Part shown: positions 21,801-35,082 of the stretch, in pieces
How positions within the stretch are numbered: the first letter of the stretch is position 1
Layout of the letters: each line of letters begins with the position of its first letter
NCBI GenBank assembly: GCA_012295275.1
Contig: CM022674.1
Coordinates: forward strand, 8,642,260-8,706,259
From: Chrysomallon squamiferum
Lineage: Eukaryota > Mollusca > Gastropoda > Neomphalida > Peltospiridae
DNA: 64,000 nt
Reading direction: 5' to 3'
Translations under genes and position numbers: made by a program
Notes under the pieces: generated by a model
What the model saw: only the letters and a program-made list of their open reading frames with translations
Database searches by the model: none
Told to the model about the DNA's origin: nothing

Positions 21801-24800
21801 TATGTCTCAGTATCTAAGTGTATGTATGTCTCAGTATCTAAGTCAGTGTATGTCTCAGTATCTAAGTCAGTGTATGTCTCAGTATCTAAGTCAGTGTGTG
21901 TGTCTCAGTATCTAAGTCAGTGTATGTCTCAGTATCTAAGTCAGTGTATGTCTCAGTATCTAAGTCAGTGTATGTCTCAGTATCTAAGTCAGTGTGTGTC
22001 TCTCAGTATCTAAGTCAGTGTATGTCTCAGTATCTAAGTGTATGTCTCAGTATCTAAGTCAGTGTGTGTCTCAGTATCTAAGTGTATGTATGTCTCAGTA
22101 TCTAAGTGTATGTATGTCTCAGTATCTAAGTCAGTGTGTGTCTCAGTATCTAAGTGTATGTATGTCTCAGTATCTAAGTGTATGTGTGTCTCAGTATCTA
22201 AGTGTATGTATGTCTCAGTATCTAAGTGTATGTATGTCTCAGTATCTAAGTGTATGTATGTCTCAGTATCTAAGTCAGTGTATGTCTCAGTATCTAAGTG
22301 TATGTATGTCTCAGTATCTAAGTGTATGTGTGTCTCAGTATCTAAGTGTATATATGTCTCAGTATCTAAGTCAGTGTGTGTCTCAGTATCTAAGTGTGTG
22401 TGTGTCTCAGTATCTAAGTGTATGTATGTCTCAGTATCTAAGTCAGTGTGTGTCTCAGTATCTAAGTGTATGTGTGTCTCAGTATCTAAGTCAGTGTGTG
22501 TCTCAGTATCTAAGTCAGTGTGTGTCTCAGTATCTAAGTGTATGTGTGTCTCAGTATCTAAGTCAGTGTGTGTGTCTCAGTATCTAAGTCAGTGTATGTC
22601 TCAGTATCTAAGTGTATGTGTGTCTCAGTATCTAAGTCAGTGTGTGTCTCAGTATCTAAGTCAGTGTGTGTCTCAGTATCTAAGTCAGTGTGTGTCTCAG
22701 TATCTAAGTCAGTGTGTGTCTCAGTATCTAAGTGTATGTGTGTCTCAGTATCTAAGTCAGTGTGTGTCTCAGTATCTAAGTCAGTGTATGTCTCAGTATC
22801 TAAGTCAGTGTGTGTCTCAGTATCTAAGTCAGTGTATGTCTCAGTATCTAAGTCAGTGTGTGTCTCAGTATCTAAGTGTATGTGTGTCTCAGTATCTAAG
22901 TCAGTGTGTGTCTCAGTATCTAAGTCAGTGTATGTCTCAGTATCTAAGTCAGTGTGTGTCTCAGTATCTAAGTCAGTGTGTGTCTCAGTATCTAAGTCAG
23001 TGTGTGTCTCAGTATCTAAGTCAGTGTGTGTCTCAGTATCTAAGTCAGTGTATGTCTCAGTATCTAAGTCAGTGTGTGTCTCAGTATCTAAGTCAGTGTG
23101 TGTCTCAGTATCTAAGTCAGTGTATTTGTGTCTCACCCTCATCTGCTCCTCTGCCTCTTTCTTTGCTTTGTCTGCTGCTTGTTTTGCCAGCATCTGACGT
23201 CTCCAGTCAGGGATGATGTGTCCAGATGAGTCTTTCTCAGGAACTTTGTCCAGGAATTGTTTTGGATCCCACTGTCCTCCATCAGTTTTGGCTGGCTGGG
23301 AATGTAAAACATTATTTTAATTATATAAATGTTATCATTAATTATTTCACTTTGTAACAGATAATACTGAAAAATATTTTAGTATCATCCAATTCAGATT
23401 ATGACTAACTGAAAAATATAAGGAATCATTCTTATTGAGATGTGCTGCTAAACAAATGTTACCTAGACATTTCAAATAACTCAAGTAATTTCTTCACAAC
23501 TTCAGGTTTTTGCATACATAAATAAAGTAAAGGGTGTCTTTTTGGTCAAGTAATAATTGAGATACACATTTTGCTATTCTTTGCGTGAGTATCTCACTTA
23601 ACAACACAGCCTGGATACAATGTCTCACACTGGTATAATAATTGAACATATTTCAACTTAGTATATCTAAAATAAGTATACCAACATACTAAATAATTAA
23701 TGCAAGTAAAGTTATTTTTTGACTGGAATATTTTTATTTTTATTGTATTTTTCTTTTGGTTGTTTGTTTTTTGTGTATATGTAAATCACTGAATTATATT
23801 CTACACTGTAACCTTATTGCAATGGTTTTCAAAGAAAGTGATATGAATCCCCCAAGTGAATGTGAATTTCTGAAGTGCAGTATAAAAAAATAATTATTGC
23901 AGTTTATCCTTTCTTTCCCTTAGTGTGCATTATAAATCAAAAATGAAAAGCTGTAAGAGATCAGGGATGTAGAGATGAAACCAGTTTCATACTTTACAAA
24001 CACATCAAGACAGTACAAACCTTGCTATCAGTGGGTGGGGTGTTGTTCTGCTGACTGTTCTTGCCTCCAAACGAGAACACCTCTTTGGTTACCTGTCGCT
24101 CAGGTCCACGAGATTTCTTCAAAACCCCGACCCCACCCCCAGCCTTCAGTTCAGCAATGATGTCATACCTGGCAGGGACGTGACCATTCTGATTCATGAA
24201 AGGGTTGTCAGCTAGTTTTTGTGGCCTGTCATGAGAAACAAAAAAAATGCTCTTTGGATACTGTCAGTTATACAGTTAGTAAATGAAGTAAGCTAGTAAA
24301 CTTATTTTAAATTTCAATCAATAATGATGAATTTTCTTTCATTTATTTCACTTTAATTTCTTTTCTTTTCAGTGAAGATCAGTTTCAAAAATAAAATTGA
24401 AAATGAATAACTTTATAATACAAAGTAAACAATAATTTCTTCTTTTTAAAACTGGACATTACAAACTTTTGTTTTTCTACTAGACCAAATCTAGAAAAGA
24501 TAAATTAACGGCTTTTGATTTTATGATTATCTCCCTTACCTGACTTCAGGTGAAGAATTTGGTGATGGTACCGATTCATTCAAATCCTTTTTCTCAGTGT
24601 TAGGAGAGCAAGTAACAGATGTCTCGGGCGGAGTTTTAGGAGGGGGTGATGGAGAAGCTGCTACTCTTTTCGGGGCAGTTGAGACAAGTAAAGAAGCTAA
24701 TCGAGACTGACCGTACACTGGACTCACTGGAGAACTTTTCACACAGGTTTTGGGTGGGAAACTCCCAGGTGACGTCTGCTCGTTGTTTACAGAAGAACTT

Positions 24801-26489
24801 TCTGACTTTTCTGAACTGACCTGTATTCGGGACACGCCATTAGAAACTGTGTTCACAGTCACAGTACTGTTCAAAACAACGGCTCCTGAATCTGCTTCAT
24901 CTTGTGTAGACTTCTCTTCAGAGTTATCTGTCCATTCTTGATTAGAGTTATCCACTCTTGGAGAGTCTGGCTTTGGTGAACCTGTTGAGATTTCTCTTAC
25001 TCCTGAGCTGTCATTTATCTTTATATTGTTTCCTTTAATCTGAATAACAGTCTTTTTTGCACCTTCGGTCTGGACAGATTCAGTGTCGTTAGACATTTTG
25101 ATTCTGAAATTGTCTTCTTTATCCTTCACTTGTACGTGTGTGATATATCTGCGTATGTCACTGGTGTGAGATACTGAACTGTTCAAATGTTCAAACTGAG
25201 ACTGGATTTCAGACAAAGTTCTTTTGTCATTACACTGTGAGATAAGTCTGAAATTGGAATCAACTTCGTGTACAGCCGGAGATGAAACTGAACTCAAAGT
25301 GGAAGTGTCAGATGAGAGTTCACTGTCATGTGATTCGTGCAAAATGGCTGCTGCAAAATCCTGAAACAAAACCATTACATATAAAAATAATTAATAACTT
25401 AGTAATGACTTCTTTTTTCAACCTTGTAATTATTTTTATTATTTTTAAAATCTTTTTTAATATTATGTTTTATGTGAATGGTAGATATGTTTCAATTTCC
25501 TGACATTAATTTCTAACAAAGTTCATTACAAAAATTAAATCTTAATCTGTTATTCTCATTATTGGTAATACAATAATGTTATTTTATTTTGTAGGTTAAA
25601 GCTGCTTTATTTTAAATTCAGCTGATGTCTAACTTATAAACAATATTTATTTTATTTTGCATCATATTTATAAACTATGCTTTATTAATTCACTATTAGA
25701 ACTTAGGTTGTCACCTGTAAAATGAAAGAAAAATTCTCACCTGTAACTGATGTTGAGAGTGCTGTGAAGATTTGAGACAAACAAGACACTCAGTTTCACC
25801 TGTCTCCTGGGAGTACACACTGCACTCTGAGTTGTGACGTCCTGAACCCACTAATACTAAAACAACAATTTACTTCAACACACACACACATAAAATACAC
25901 ATTGTACATACAACATACACTATGAAAATATTCACAATACACCAACTCATTTAAAAATCAAGATATTTTTACACAATCATTTTCCACATTAAACACTGCA
26001 AAATTAAAAATCAATTTTTAAAATAACAGGAATTCAGATACATGCTATAAAACTGTTTTAATTACATTGCCTGTAGCTAACAGTTTAATAAACCCACAAT
26101 GCAGTAACTCATTTCAGTGTGTTACACTGTAGAAGAGATCAATCAGCAGAATACAGAGGTTAACAAACTTATGAAATTTTCCTGACAGAAATTCAACAAA
26201 TCAAATAATAACATAAAACAATATTTTATTTTACATGTGTGTGTGTGTTTTTGTATTTATGTCAGTATGTTTATGTGTATGTGTGTATGTCTCTCTGTGT
26301 GTGTTTATCTGTGTCAGTGTGCATGTGTCAAAGTATTCTGAATACACAAGGTGTGTTATTGATTGCAGAGGTCTCTGTACAGATTAGATAACAGACATCT
26401 GTATGCAGCAGCCAGTGAAATCAATAACAGGTAGAACTAATTAAGTAAATATATGTAGAAAACAGTATTAAAAAGTCAACACAGGTGTT

Positions 26490-26570
<81 letters not shown>

Positions 26571-27364
26571 CATTTTAATACTGATAAATAAAATATTTGG
26601 TACCTGATTCAAAAGAGACAGATTGGTCAGTGGTTTCTTCTCTAGTCTTCACTTCCTGTGAAGAGAGATAATTACTGCTGCTGCTGGCTACTGCTTCCAA
26701 AACACCATTCACCTAGAAAAAACCAGTACAATCAGCTAATAATCTATGAAACAGTTAAAAGAATTGTTTTGAAAAAAACCAGACATATTTTGTTTTCATT
26801 AGTTCTTGCTGAGTAAGAACATGTTACTGATGTAAAAAAGTTTTAAAGAATCAACAAAACTAAGAGATGTGATACATATCCATTTAAAATATTTTAAAAA
26901 CATTTCAAATGTGTTAAGTAAAGTTATTTGAACATAAACATTATTAGTCTATTTTCACTGACAAAGAAGTTATAAAATGACTGTACATAAAAAATTAATG
27001 TAAAAAATGATAAAAATTCCTTCCGACTGAGCATAGCTGATATTTCTCAGTTTGTGCCAGCAATTAACATTTACCAATGAACAATGTAACTCTCACTTGA
27101 AGCTACTGAGACGGATGTTAAAATGATGCTTTATGACAAGAGCAATATTAACATTTGTACAGCTAAGTACCCCAAAACGCAAATAATCCCTCATTTGATT
27201 TTCAGAATAACAAATACTACAGTTAGGCTTTATCACCGATATTTTTAAAATTATTACTACTACTACTACTACTATTACTACAGTTATTATTATTATTATT
27301 ATTGTTGTTGTTGTTGTTATTGTTATTGTTATTGTTATTGTTATTGTTATTGTTATTGTTGTTA

Positions 27365-27408
<44 letters not shown>

Positions 27409-30400
27409 CAGACAACTAGACTGCTTACCTGTAATGATTTTGATAATTTCGACCTGTCAAAAGTTATCTCTCCTTTGATGATGGCAGCACACTGTTGCTG
27501 ATGACACTTTTCAGCTAGATCAGCTGCAGTGAAGTCGTTGTTGTCAACGATGTCAGGATCACACCCATTCTCTAGAAGAACCTGAATGCACTGAAATAAT
27601 AAACATAATTAATTAATTTACCTGGGAAATAATAAATTACAAACTAATTTTGATTGAAGAGAAAAACTGTGTGATCTGAAATGAAAGAACACACCACCCC
27701 AGTGTAAAGTTTATTTATCTTTAACTAGTTGTAATCTGTACCTACTGATAAAATTGTATGTTTGTGTGTGTATGTGTGTGTATGTGTGTGTGCATGTGTA
27801 TATGCATGGGTTTTCCTCTTTAGAAAAGAAGAAAAATGAGAAGAATGTCCTCAACAAAATTCAGATCAAACATCTGCTTCAGTGCATGAACAAAACAAAT
27901 TTTGTGAAAAAAAAAAAATGCAGCTACTTCAGTTTCTCCTTAAATAAAACTAACAAAAAAAATATTACAACTAATAAAAAATTGTAAAATTTAAACTTGC
28001 TCTGTAATCAGAATCCGAGTACTTGCAGCTGATCTTTGAAAAAAAGTGAATTTAAATGACTTATTTACATGATTTCTTTTGAAGCTGTCAGATCTTTATA
28101 CAAATGTTAATGGTTATTGACCTCAGTGGAAGTTGTGCTGAAAACACAAGTAATAAAACTCTGGTATGTAAATCAGTTAAATATCCTGAGACTGGATTGC
28201 ATAGTTAAATTAACATAAAAAACAAATGTTTTAAAATAAAAAGTTCAAAAAAATAGCTTTTAAATAATAAAGTTTTTTTTTCATCAAATGTTTTAAATAT
28301 TTTAAGAAATAAAACTATAATTTCAGTTAATTTTCTAAAGGATGAGTTTAAAACATAAAATAAAATTTTAAAAGAATCATTTTTAAGTCAGTAGTATTTG
28401 TTGGTTAGTGTTTTGTTTTATTTTTGTTTTTTGTTTCTATTTTTATTTTTATTATTATTATTATCAATTTTTTATTTTTTCAGTGGTAAATTGAAAAGTA
28501 GTTTAAATTCAAAGTTTGGATAACAGCTACTTTGGTTATCTTCTTTTATTAATTGTTTTTAAATATCAGACATCAAGTTGATAAAAACATGTCTAATTAC
28601 TCCACTCCAAGAAACGTGATAATAAATAAAAGTTTCACTTACAAGAAATAAAACATTCAGAGTCAGATCAGAAACTCGCTTGTAATGACTAATAATTAAC
28701 ATCAATGAATTGTTTTCTACAGAAGTTACTTCTTCACCCACTGACAAACATCAATAAAAGATGAAATAAAAACTGTTATTATAGTGACAACATAAATGTA
28801 CAATAAACACAGGTAATCAGACAGGAAATGATAAACATACTGTGAGTTTCCCAGGTAATGGTTTTATCTTTCAAGATTTCATTAATAAAATTTGTAATTT
28901 TTTAAATATATATTTTGTCGGTTTGCATTTATTTGTATTTTGTTTTTCAGATTTCATATATTTATTATTATTTTTTCTTAATTAAATTTATTTATTTGTT
29001 ATTTATTTTTAAAACTTTACACGCACACACACATTACATATGTAAGCAATATGCATCACATATACACATGCAAACACACATACTATATAAACATATAAAT
29101 ATACTTGCATACAAATAATGGTTATAAATATTTTAATGAATAAAATGAAAAAAAAAAATGAAAAACAATTTTTCAGTGCAGTTATTGTGATATCAGTACA
29201 TAAACTTTAAAAAAAACATGTTTATTTTGACAACTGTGTTTTTAACAGATTTCTGTCATCAGGATAAACTGCAAATGCCTCTGTTCATGTGTTGAAACAA
29301 ATTATCAGTGTCAACCCCTCCACATCATTCATCATGCCCCCCATCACTCAGTCAGCATGCCCCCCAATCACTCAGTGAGCATGCCCCCCAATCACTCAGT
29401 CAGCATGCTCCCCCAATCACTCAGTCAGCATGCCCCCAATCACTCAGTCAGCATGCCCCCCCAATCACTCAGTCAGCATGCATCATAATTTACTGCAGAC
29501 ATTTCCAACATTTTTGTCTCTTTTACATACAATTTTGGGGGGTTTTAAAATCTCAATCTTTGACAAATATACACATTAACTGAGACATAGGCACACAGAA
29601 CAAAACTATACACACCAAATGATAATCACACAGAATATTTAAAAAAATGAATTTTTTGTACAATTACTCTGCAGTTCAGTTGAAATATTAACAGTTTTAC
29701 TTATTTGAAATTTTAAAACTGTCACAAAGATAACCACCTCTTCTTTCAGCTCTCCAAGCTGTTATCTGTTGAACTGTTTAACAATGTTTGCTGAGACTTT
29801 CAACAGAAGGTGTGACATAAATCTATTATCTACCCACCAGTAATGCATTATCAGTAATATGCCCACCCGTATTGTTTGAAATATCCAGTTGCCATGATGA
29901 CATAGCTATCATCTGAATGTCAATTTTTGTGTGAAAAAAACCCATCTTGCTGAATTTTTTGGTGATTTCAAAACAATATTGTGTCAATGTAAAAAGAGAT
30001 AGTAAATAAAACCGTTGATTGAGACACACTGTTCAGTGACACAACTCACTTGTTTACTGTTGGGTTCTATCTCATAGTTTAAGTGGTGTGTTGATCAATG
30101 CCTGGTTTATCATGTGATAACTGAACATGATTTAACACTGAACCAGATGAGGATTATCTCAGAAACCAGGACATTTTAACAACCACCAAGGTAAACATTT
30201 TAGGCTCAACAAAGATCCAAACTCTGTAACAAGAGCTAGTAAGGAATATAAGACATGTTCACAATCTCTTAACTTCCTAACTCATTAAAAACAAAAAAAA
30301 TATTATTTTCTATCAAATGTCTTAACAAGATGACATCAAAGATGTCACAGACATAAAAATACCACTGTAATAATACTTCTGTTATTAGAATATACCATTC

Positions 30401-31666
30401 ATACTTCTCCAAAATATTGTAATAGTTTAACCATTTTCTAACTAACTGCAAACAGACTTTTTATTAGCAACCCAGAGTAAATGAATCATGATATTAAATG
30501 CACAGAAACAGTTTGAAATAAAAATACAAAATCGATCTTTTTTTCTTTTTTTTCCTCATTTTTTGGATAGTTCATTCAGTTTATTAAAACTCATTAATTC
30601 AGTTTTGTAGTGTTTTCTTGCTAACATTTAATAATCAATATCTGCTGATGAGAACATTCTGAATATTTCTATTCAATAAAAATGAAATGTGACAGAAAGA
30701 TGGTAGAGTAAAAATCAACAAAGTTACTTAGAATAGTTTTTCGATAATAATAAATTGATTACCTATATCTTATGTATTATTACATGTAAATATACAGTCA
30801 TATTTTTTATTTATGAAAAGAGAGAAAAAGGAAAGAGTAAAGCAAAGAAAACCCAAAAGGAAATGCTGGGAGAAAAATCAAATAGTTAAAAGAGAATAGC
30901 ATATAATACAGTTCATACAGAACATGTACCAGTATACAGTGGGGAGAGGCTTTTTATATAATACATAGAGCTGAGAGAGGATAAAGTAGCATATAATATG
31001 TACATTTAACAGAGCAGATATTGTACTAGTATATTATAGATACAGTTGACCAAATTTCAATAGTATATAATACATACAGTTATAGTGTTTATGCTATATA
31101 ATTATATAATTACATATAAAATAACTATGCAGCTGAAATGTATTAATGTAAAAAAGTATTACATCAGTTTCTAATGAATGTTCTGTAGATTAAGCATTAT
31201 TCACTGACATATCTGTTGATATACTGTAATAAGAAATGACTTATTTGATATTACACAATAATCATACATATATTATGTGACTACTAGTTTTTGACCACCA
31301 TTTTTGGACTGATGCAATTTCATTTTATGTGTGTTTTCATTGACATTGAATCATTGTCATAGCAGATATGCATATTTCTGTATGATTTATGACACAGTAT
31401 GATATATGACACGAATATTATTCTCATTGATATAATTGTATCATAGTATTGACAAGCAACTAAATACAAACCTATATAAAACAAATTTAAAAAATAAATA
31501 AAAAATATATTAAATAAAAAAATTAATAAAAAAGAAAATTAGAAAATTACATATTGCATGTAGCATATATTTATAAATGATACCCTCACATACAGAAACA
31601 TAAGCAAACATTTTCAGAAACAGAATAACACATTCTGTAATACATTCTCCCAATGTTTCACACACA

Positions 31667-31703
<37 letters not shown>

Positions 31704-32202
31704 ACACTTGTACATACATTCACTCTATATATTATATGTACCTATATTCACAGCTGTCACTAATCTGCTTTTTAATATAATGTTAAGATTACCTCAAAAG
31801 TGTCTCAGCAAGCTTGCCTGTCATTCTTACCACTATGAATAAATACACAGAAAGTTATTTCACCGTGGATCACATGATACAACCCTGTATTACACCTGTC
31901 AGTAATCCCAAGTCTTACTGTGTGTTTTGTCTCAATGAGACCTGAAATCACTCTAGTGAGACACAGATCAAACAGCCAGCCATATTGATTGTATTACTTT
32001 GTATGTTAAAGCCACTTAACCATGATATGGCTTCTAGGGGTCATTTCAAACATTTCAAATCATTTGTTTTTATTTTCTATTTTCAGAAATAAAGCATAAA
32101 TTATGCAATATTCCTTCTTAAAATAAAGCTACTGTAAAGAACATGAAAGTTAAAAACAAACATGCATAGTATCACACACACACACACAAACACACACCCA
32201 CA

Positions 32203-32238
<36 letters not shown>

Positions 32239-35003
32239 CAAAAGAGTAAACATATAGCATGTGCATGCATACATGTCTATGTGAATGAACACACATACAA
32301 ACATAAAAGCACCCATGCATGAACATAAATGTACAAAGATAATAAAGTGTATTATATATAAAAATGACAAAAATCTTCATAATTTTATGAAGACAAAAAT
32401 AAAACATGGAATTTTTGCTTACACACATTTATCATTAAGATCATAAACAACAACTATTCATAACCAGACTAAGAAAATGAGAATAAAAACTCACAAGTTT
32501 CTATTTTTACCTAATCTACATAGAAACTGCCTCAGGAACTAAGATATACAGCAGATATTAAAACAAACAATTATAAATTATTTAAGTTGCCTGCCTGGTT
32601 ATCGTGCACAGATGATTTGTTAAAAACAAATTAAATAAAAATTAAAAAGATACCTCAACTGAATAAATGTGAAAGTGATAATAATAAATGATAAAAACAA
32701 CAACAATAAAAATATATAAATTTTAAAATATCAAACATGGACTAGATGCATAATATTTCTGTTTACTTTTTGTACATTTTTAACAAACAATTTCTGTTTT
32801 GAAATAACTGTTTCCTTACCCTCAAACCAAGCTAAGAAATTCAGCTAATGTTAAAAGCTGCACTGACATGTCACAAGTCAGATATCACATGGGTGTAATA
32901 TTTCTAGTACTCTGTAGGAAGTTACTGTCTTTAATTTTTTATTGAAGTTATGTTATGGACACATTCTACATCATTATAAATATATATATATACATATGTT
33001 TAGATAAAAAATAGAATTTTACATTTTGATTAAATACAATGTTTAACTAGCCCTAAATCTAAACTTAGTAATTTTATCCAAATTCAAAGCACAACACATT
33101 ACAAGAAATATTTAACATAGAAAGGCACAAGAATACAATTAATGCCATGAAAGTTATCAGAATTATGTCAAGGAAAACATCTATATTTAATCTGCTATTT
33201 AAAACTGATATAAGGTGGCAGGCCAGTTTTTTCTGACAGGTAGCAGAAATATTTCTATGTAAATATTTTATTTGAATTTTGGGTGGTGAATGCATTAACA
33301 AAAACTTCAGTGTAGAAAAAAATCAGGAAAAAGTTTTAAATGTTTTATAAATTAATCTTCAAAAAGTGTCTGGCATATTATTATAAACGTTTACATTTTT
33401 TAGAATGATAAACAGGATATCTTAATATAGTGCTACTTCTGTCTTGAAGTAGTAAATAAATAAAATTATTACATCAGTAACATAATTATGTAAGAAGTAA
33501 GGCAAACAGTGTACAATGATACAATTTAAATCTGAGAGCTTATTGTAGCTGTGCAAACAAATTAAATTATAAATTAAAATTAAAACTAACTAGGAAATTT
33601 TTTAAAAATTGCTGGTACAAGTAACTAGTTTTAAGAAGTAATCATGCACTGATGTGTGTAAAACACATTTAACAGTCAGCTACCTGTTTTATAGCTTGTA
33701 ATCCACACAGAGAGGTGAGAAAACCAGTCCTCAGTCTGCTGTCAATGACACAAGCTGCTCAGCTAACCGCTGATATCAATTAACAAGTGATCTGATTGGC
33801 TAATTAAAACATGACACTCACTGGCTGGACCACAAGCTGAAACTATTGACTGACAGGTCAACTTTATTTGTGGCTTATGTTGGTGATACCTGTTTGATAA
33901 TCAAGCATGTCATGTAAACTTTATTTTAATTTAATTTATTTATTCCTTTATTACTTTATTTATTTATTTATTTGTTTGTTTGTCTATTATTATTATTTTT
34001 TATTTATTTATTTATTTATTAAAAAGAAGAGTATTCAATTAAATTATTTTTTTAAATCATTGATTGATTCCAATGATGTTTCAAACATTTAGCAGTTAAT
34101 ATGACTTGCTGTATTCAGATTTAAAATAGTAACAAAAATACTCCAAATGTTTACTGATTCAGAAAACTATCAATCTGATTCACTGCATTTTGAGAGTTGC
34201 TAAATATTTAAATGTCCTATGACTATAACCCTTTACATTTCAAACCAGTTGTTTGTGTTCAGATAAGAATAAAAACACAACTGAAAACTAAACTATGAAT
34301 TTTCACTTTTTATATTCAAAATTCTAGGCAAGTCAATTGATGATATTTCCAAGATTTCTGGAATTTCTTATATAAAACTTTTATTCCAAAATTAACATCG
34401 AACAATATCAAAAATTAAAAAAAAAAAAAAAAAACCTTTTATTTCAGGAGATTTAAAATACTACAGTGTGGTTTAAAATTTGAGACTAAAATAAAACTAA
34501 ATTATCTAAGAATATTACTAACTGATTTAAGAAACCAGGGAATCACTGTATTTATGACATTCCAAATTTCTACAGTTTGTGACATTAGATTTTCATTTCA
34601 AAATCTATATTAAAAACAGAAAAAGAATCAAAATTAATCTATTTAAGAATTAATGAGATACAAAATGTTAGTGCTATCAAATCAAACACATACTTTTTTT
34701 CATTAAAATAACACTAAAATTATCCTAAATTTTTAATAATTATATTGAAAATACAACCTAATGAAATGACAAAATTCCAAATTTGCACTAATTTGTTAAG
34801 ATTTCATTTCAGTCTATTTTAAAGGCTAAATTAAACATTTATTTCAGAAATTTAAAATAGTTGGGTTATATCAAAATGCAGGAAATTGAATTAAATTATC
34901 AAAAATTCTCATTAATTTATAACATGAATTCACCTGGCATTCCAATTTTTCTTAATTTGTTAAATAAGCCTTTCATTTCTATTTATACTACTACTACTAC
35001 TAC

Positions 35004-35082
<79 letters not shown>

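Noticed and set aside
19613-23216. Many open frames of 60-392 codons of Val-Ser-Lys or Ser-Gln-Tyr-Leu-Ser type on the plus strand
   Set aside because: They are products of the stop-free 24-bp tandem repeat. They overlap in all frames, have no flanking gene structure and lie in an espin intron.
24750-24941. 63-codon plus-strand ORF inside espin exon 7
   Set aside because: It is the antisense shadow of the espin linker exon.
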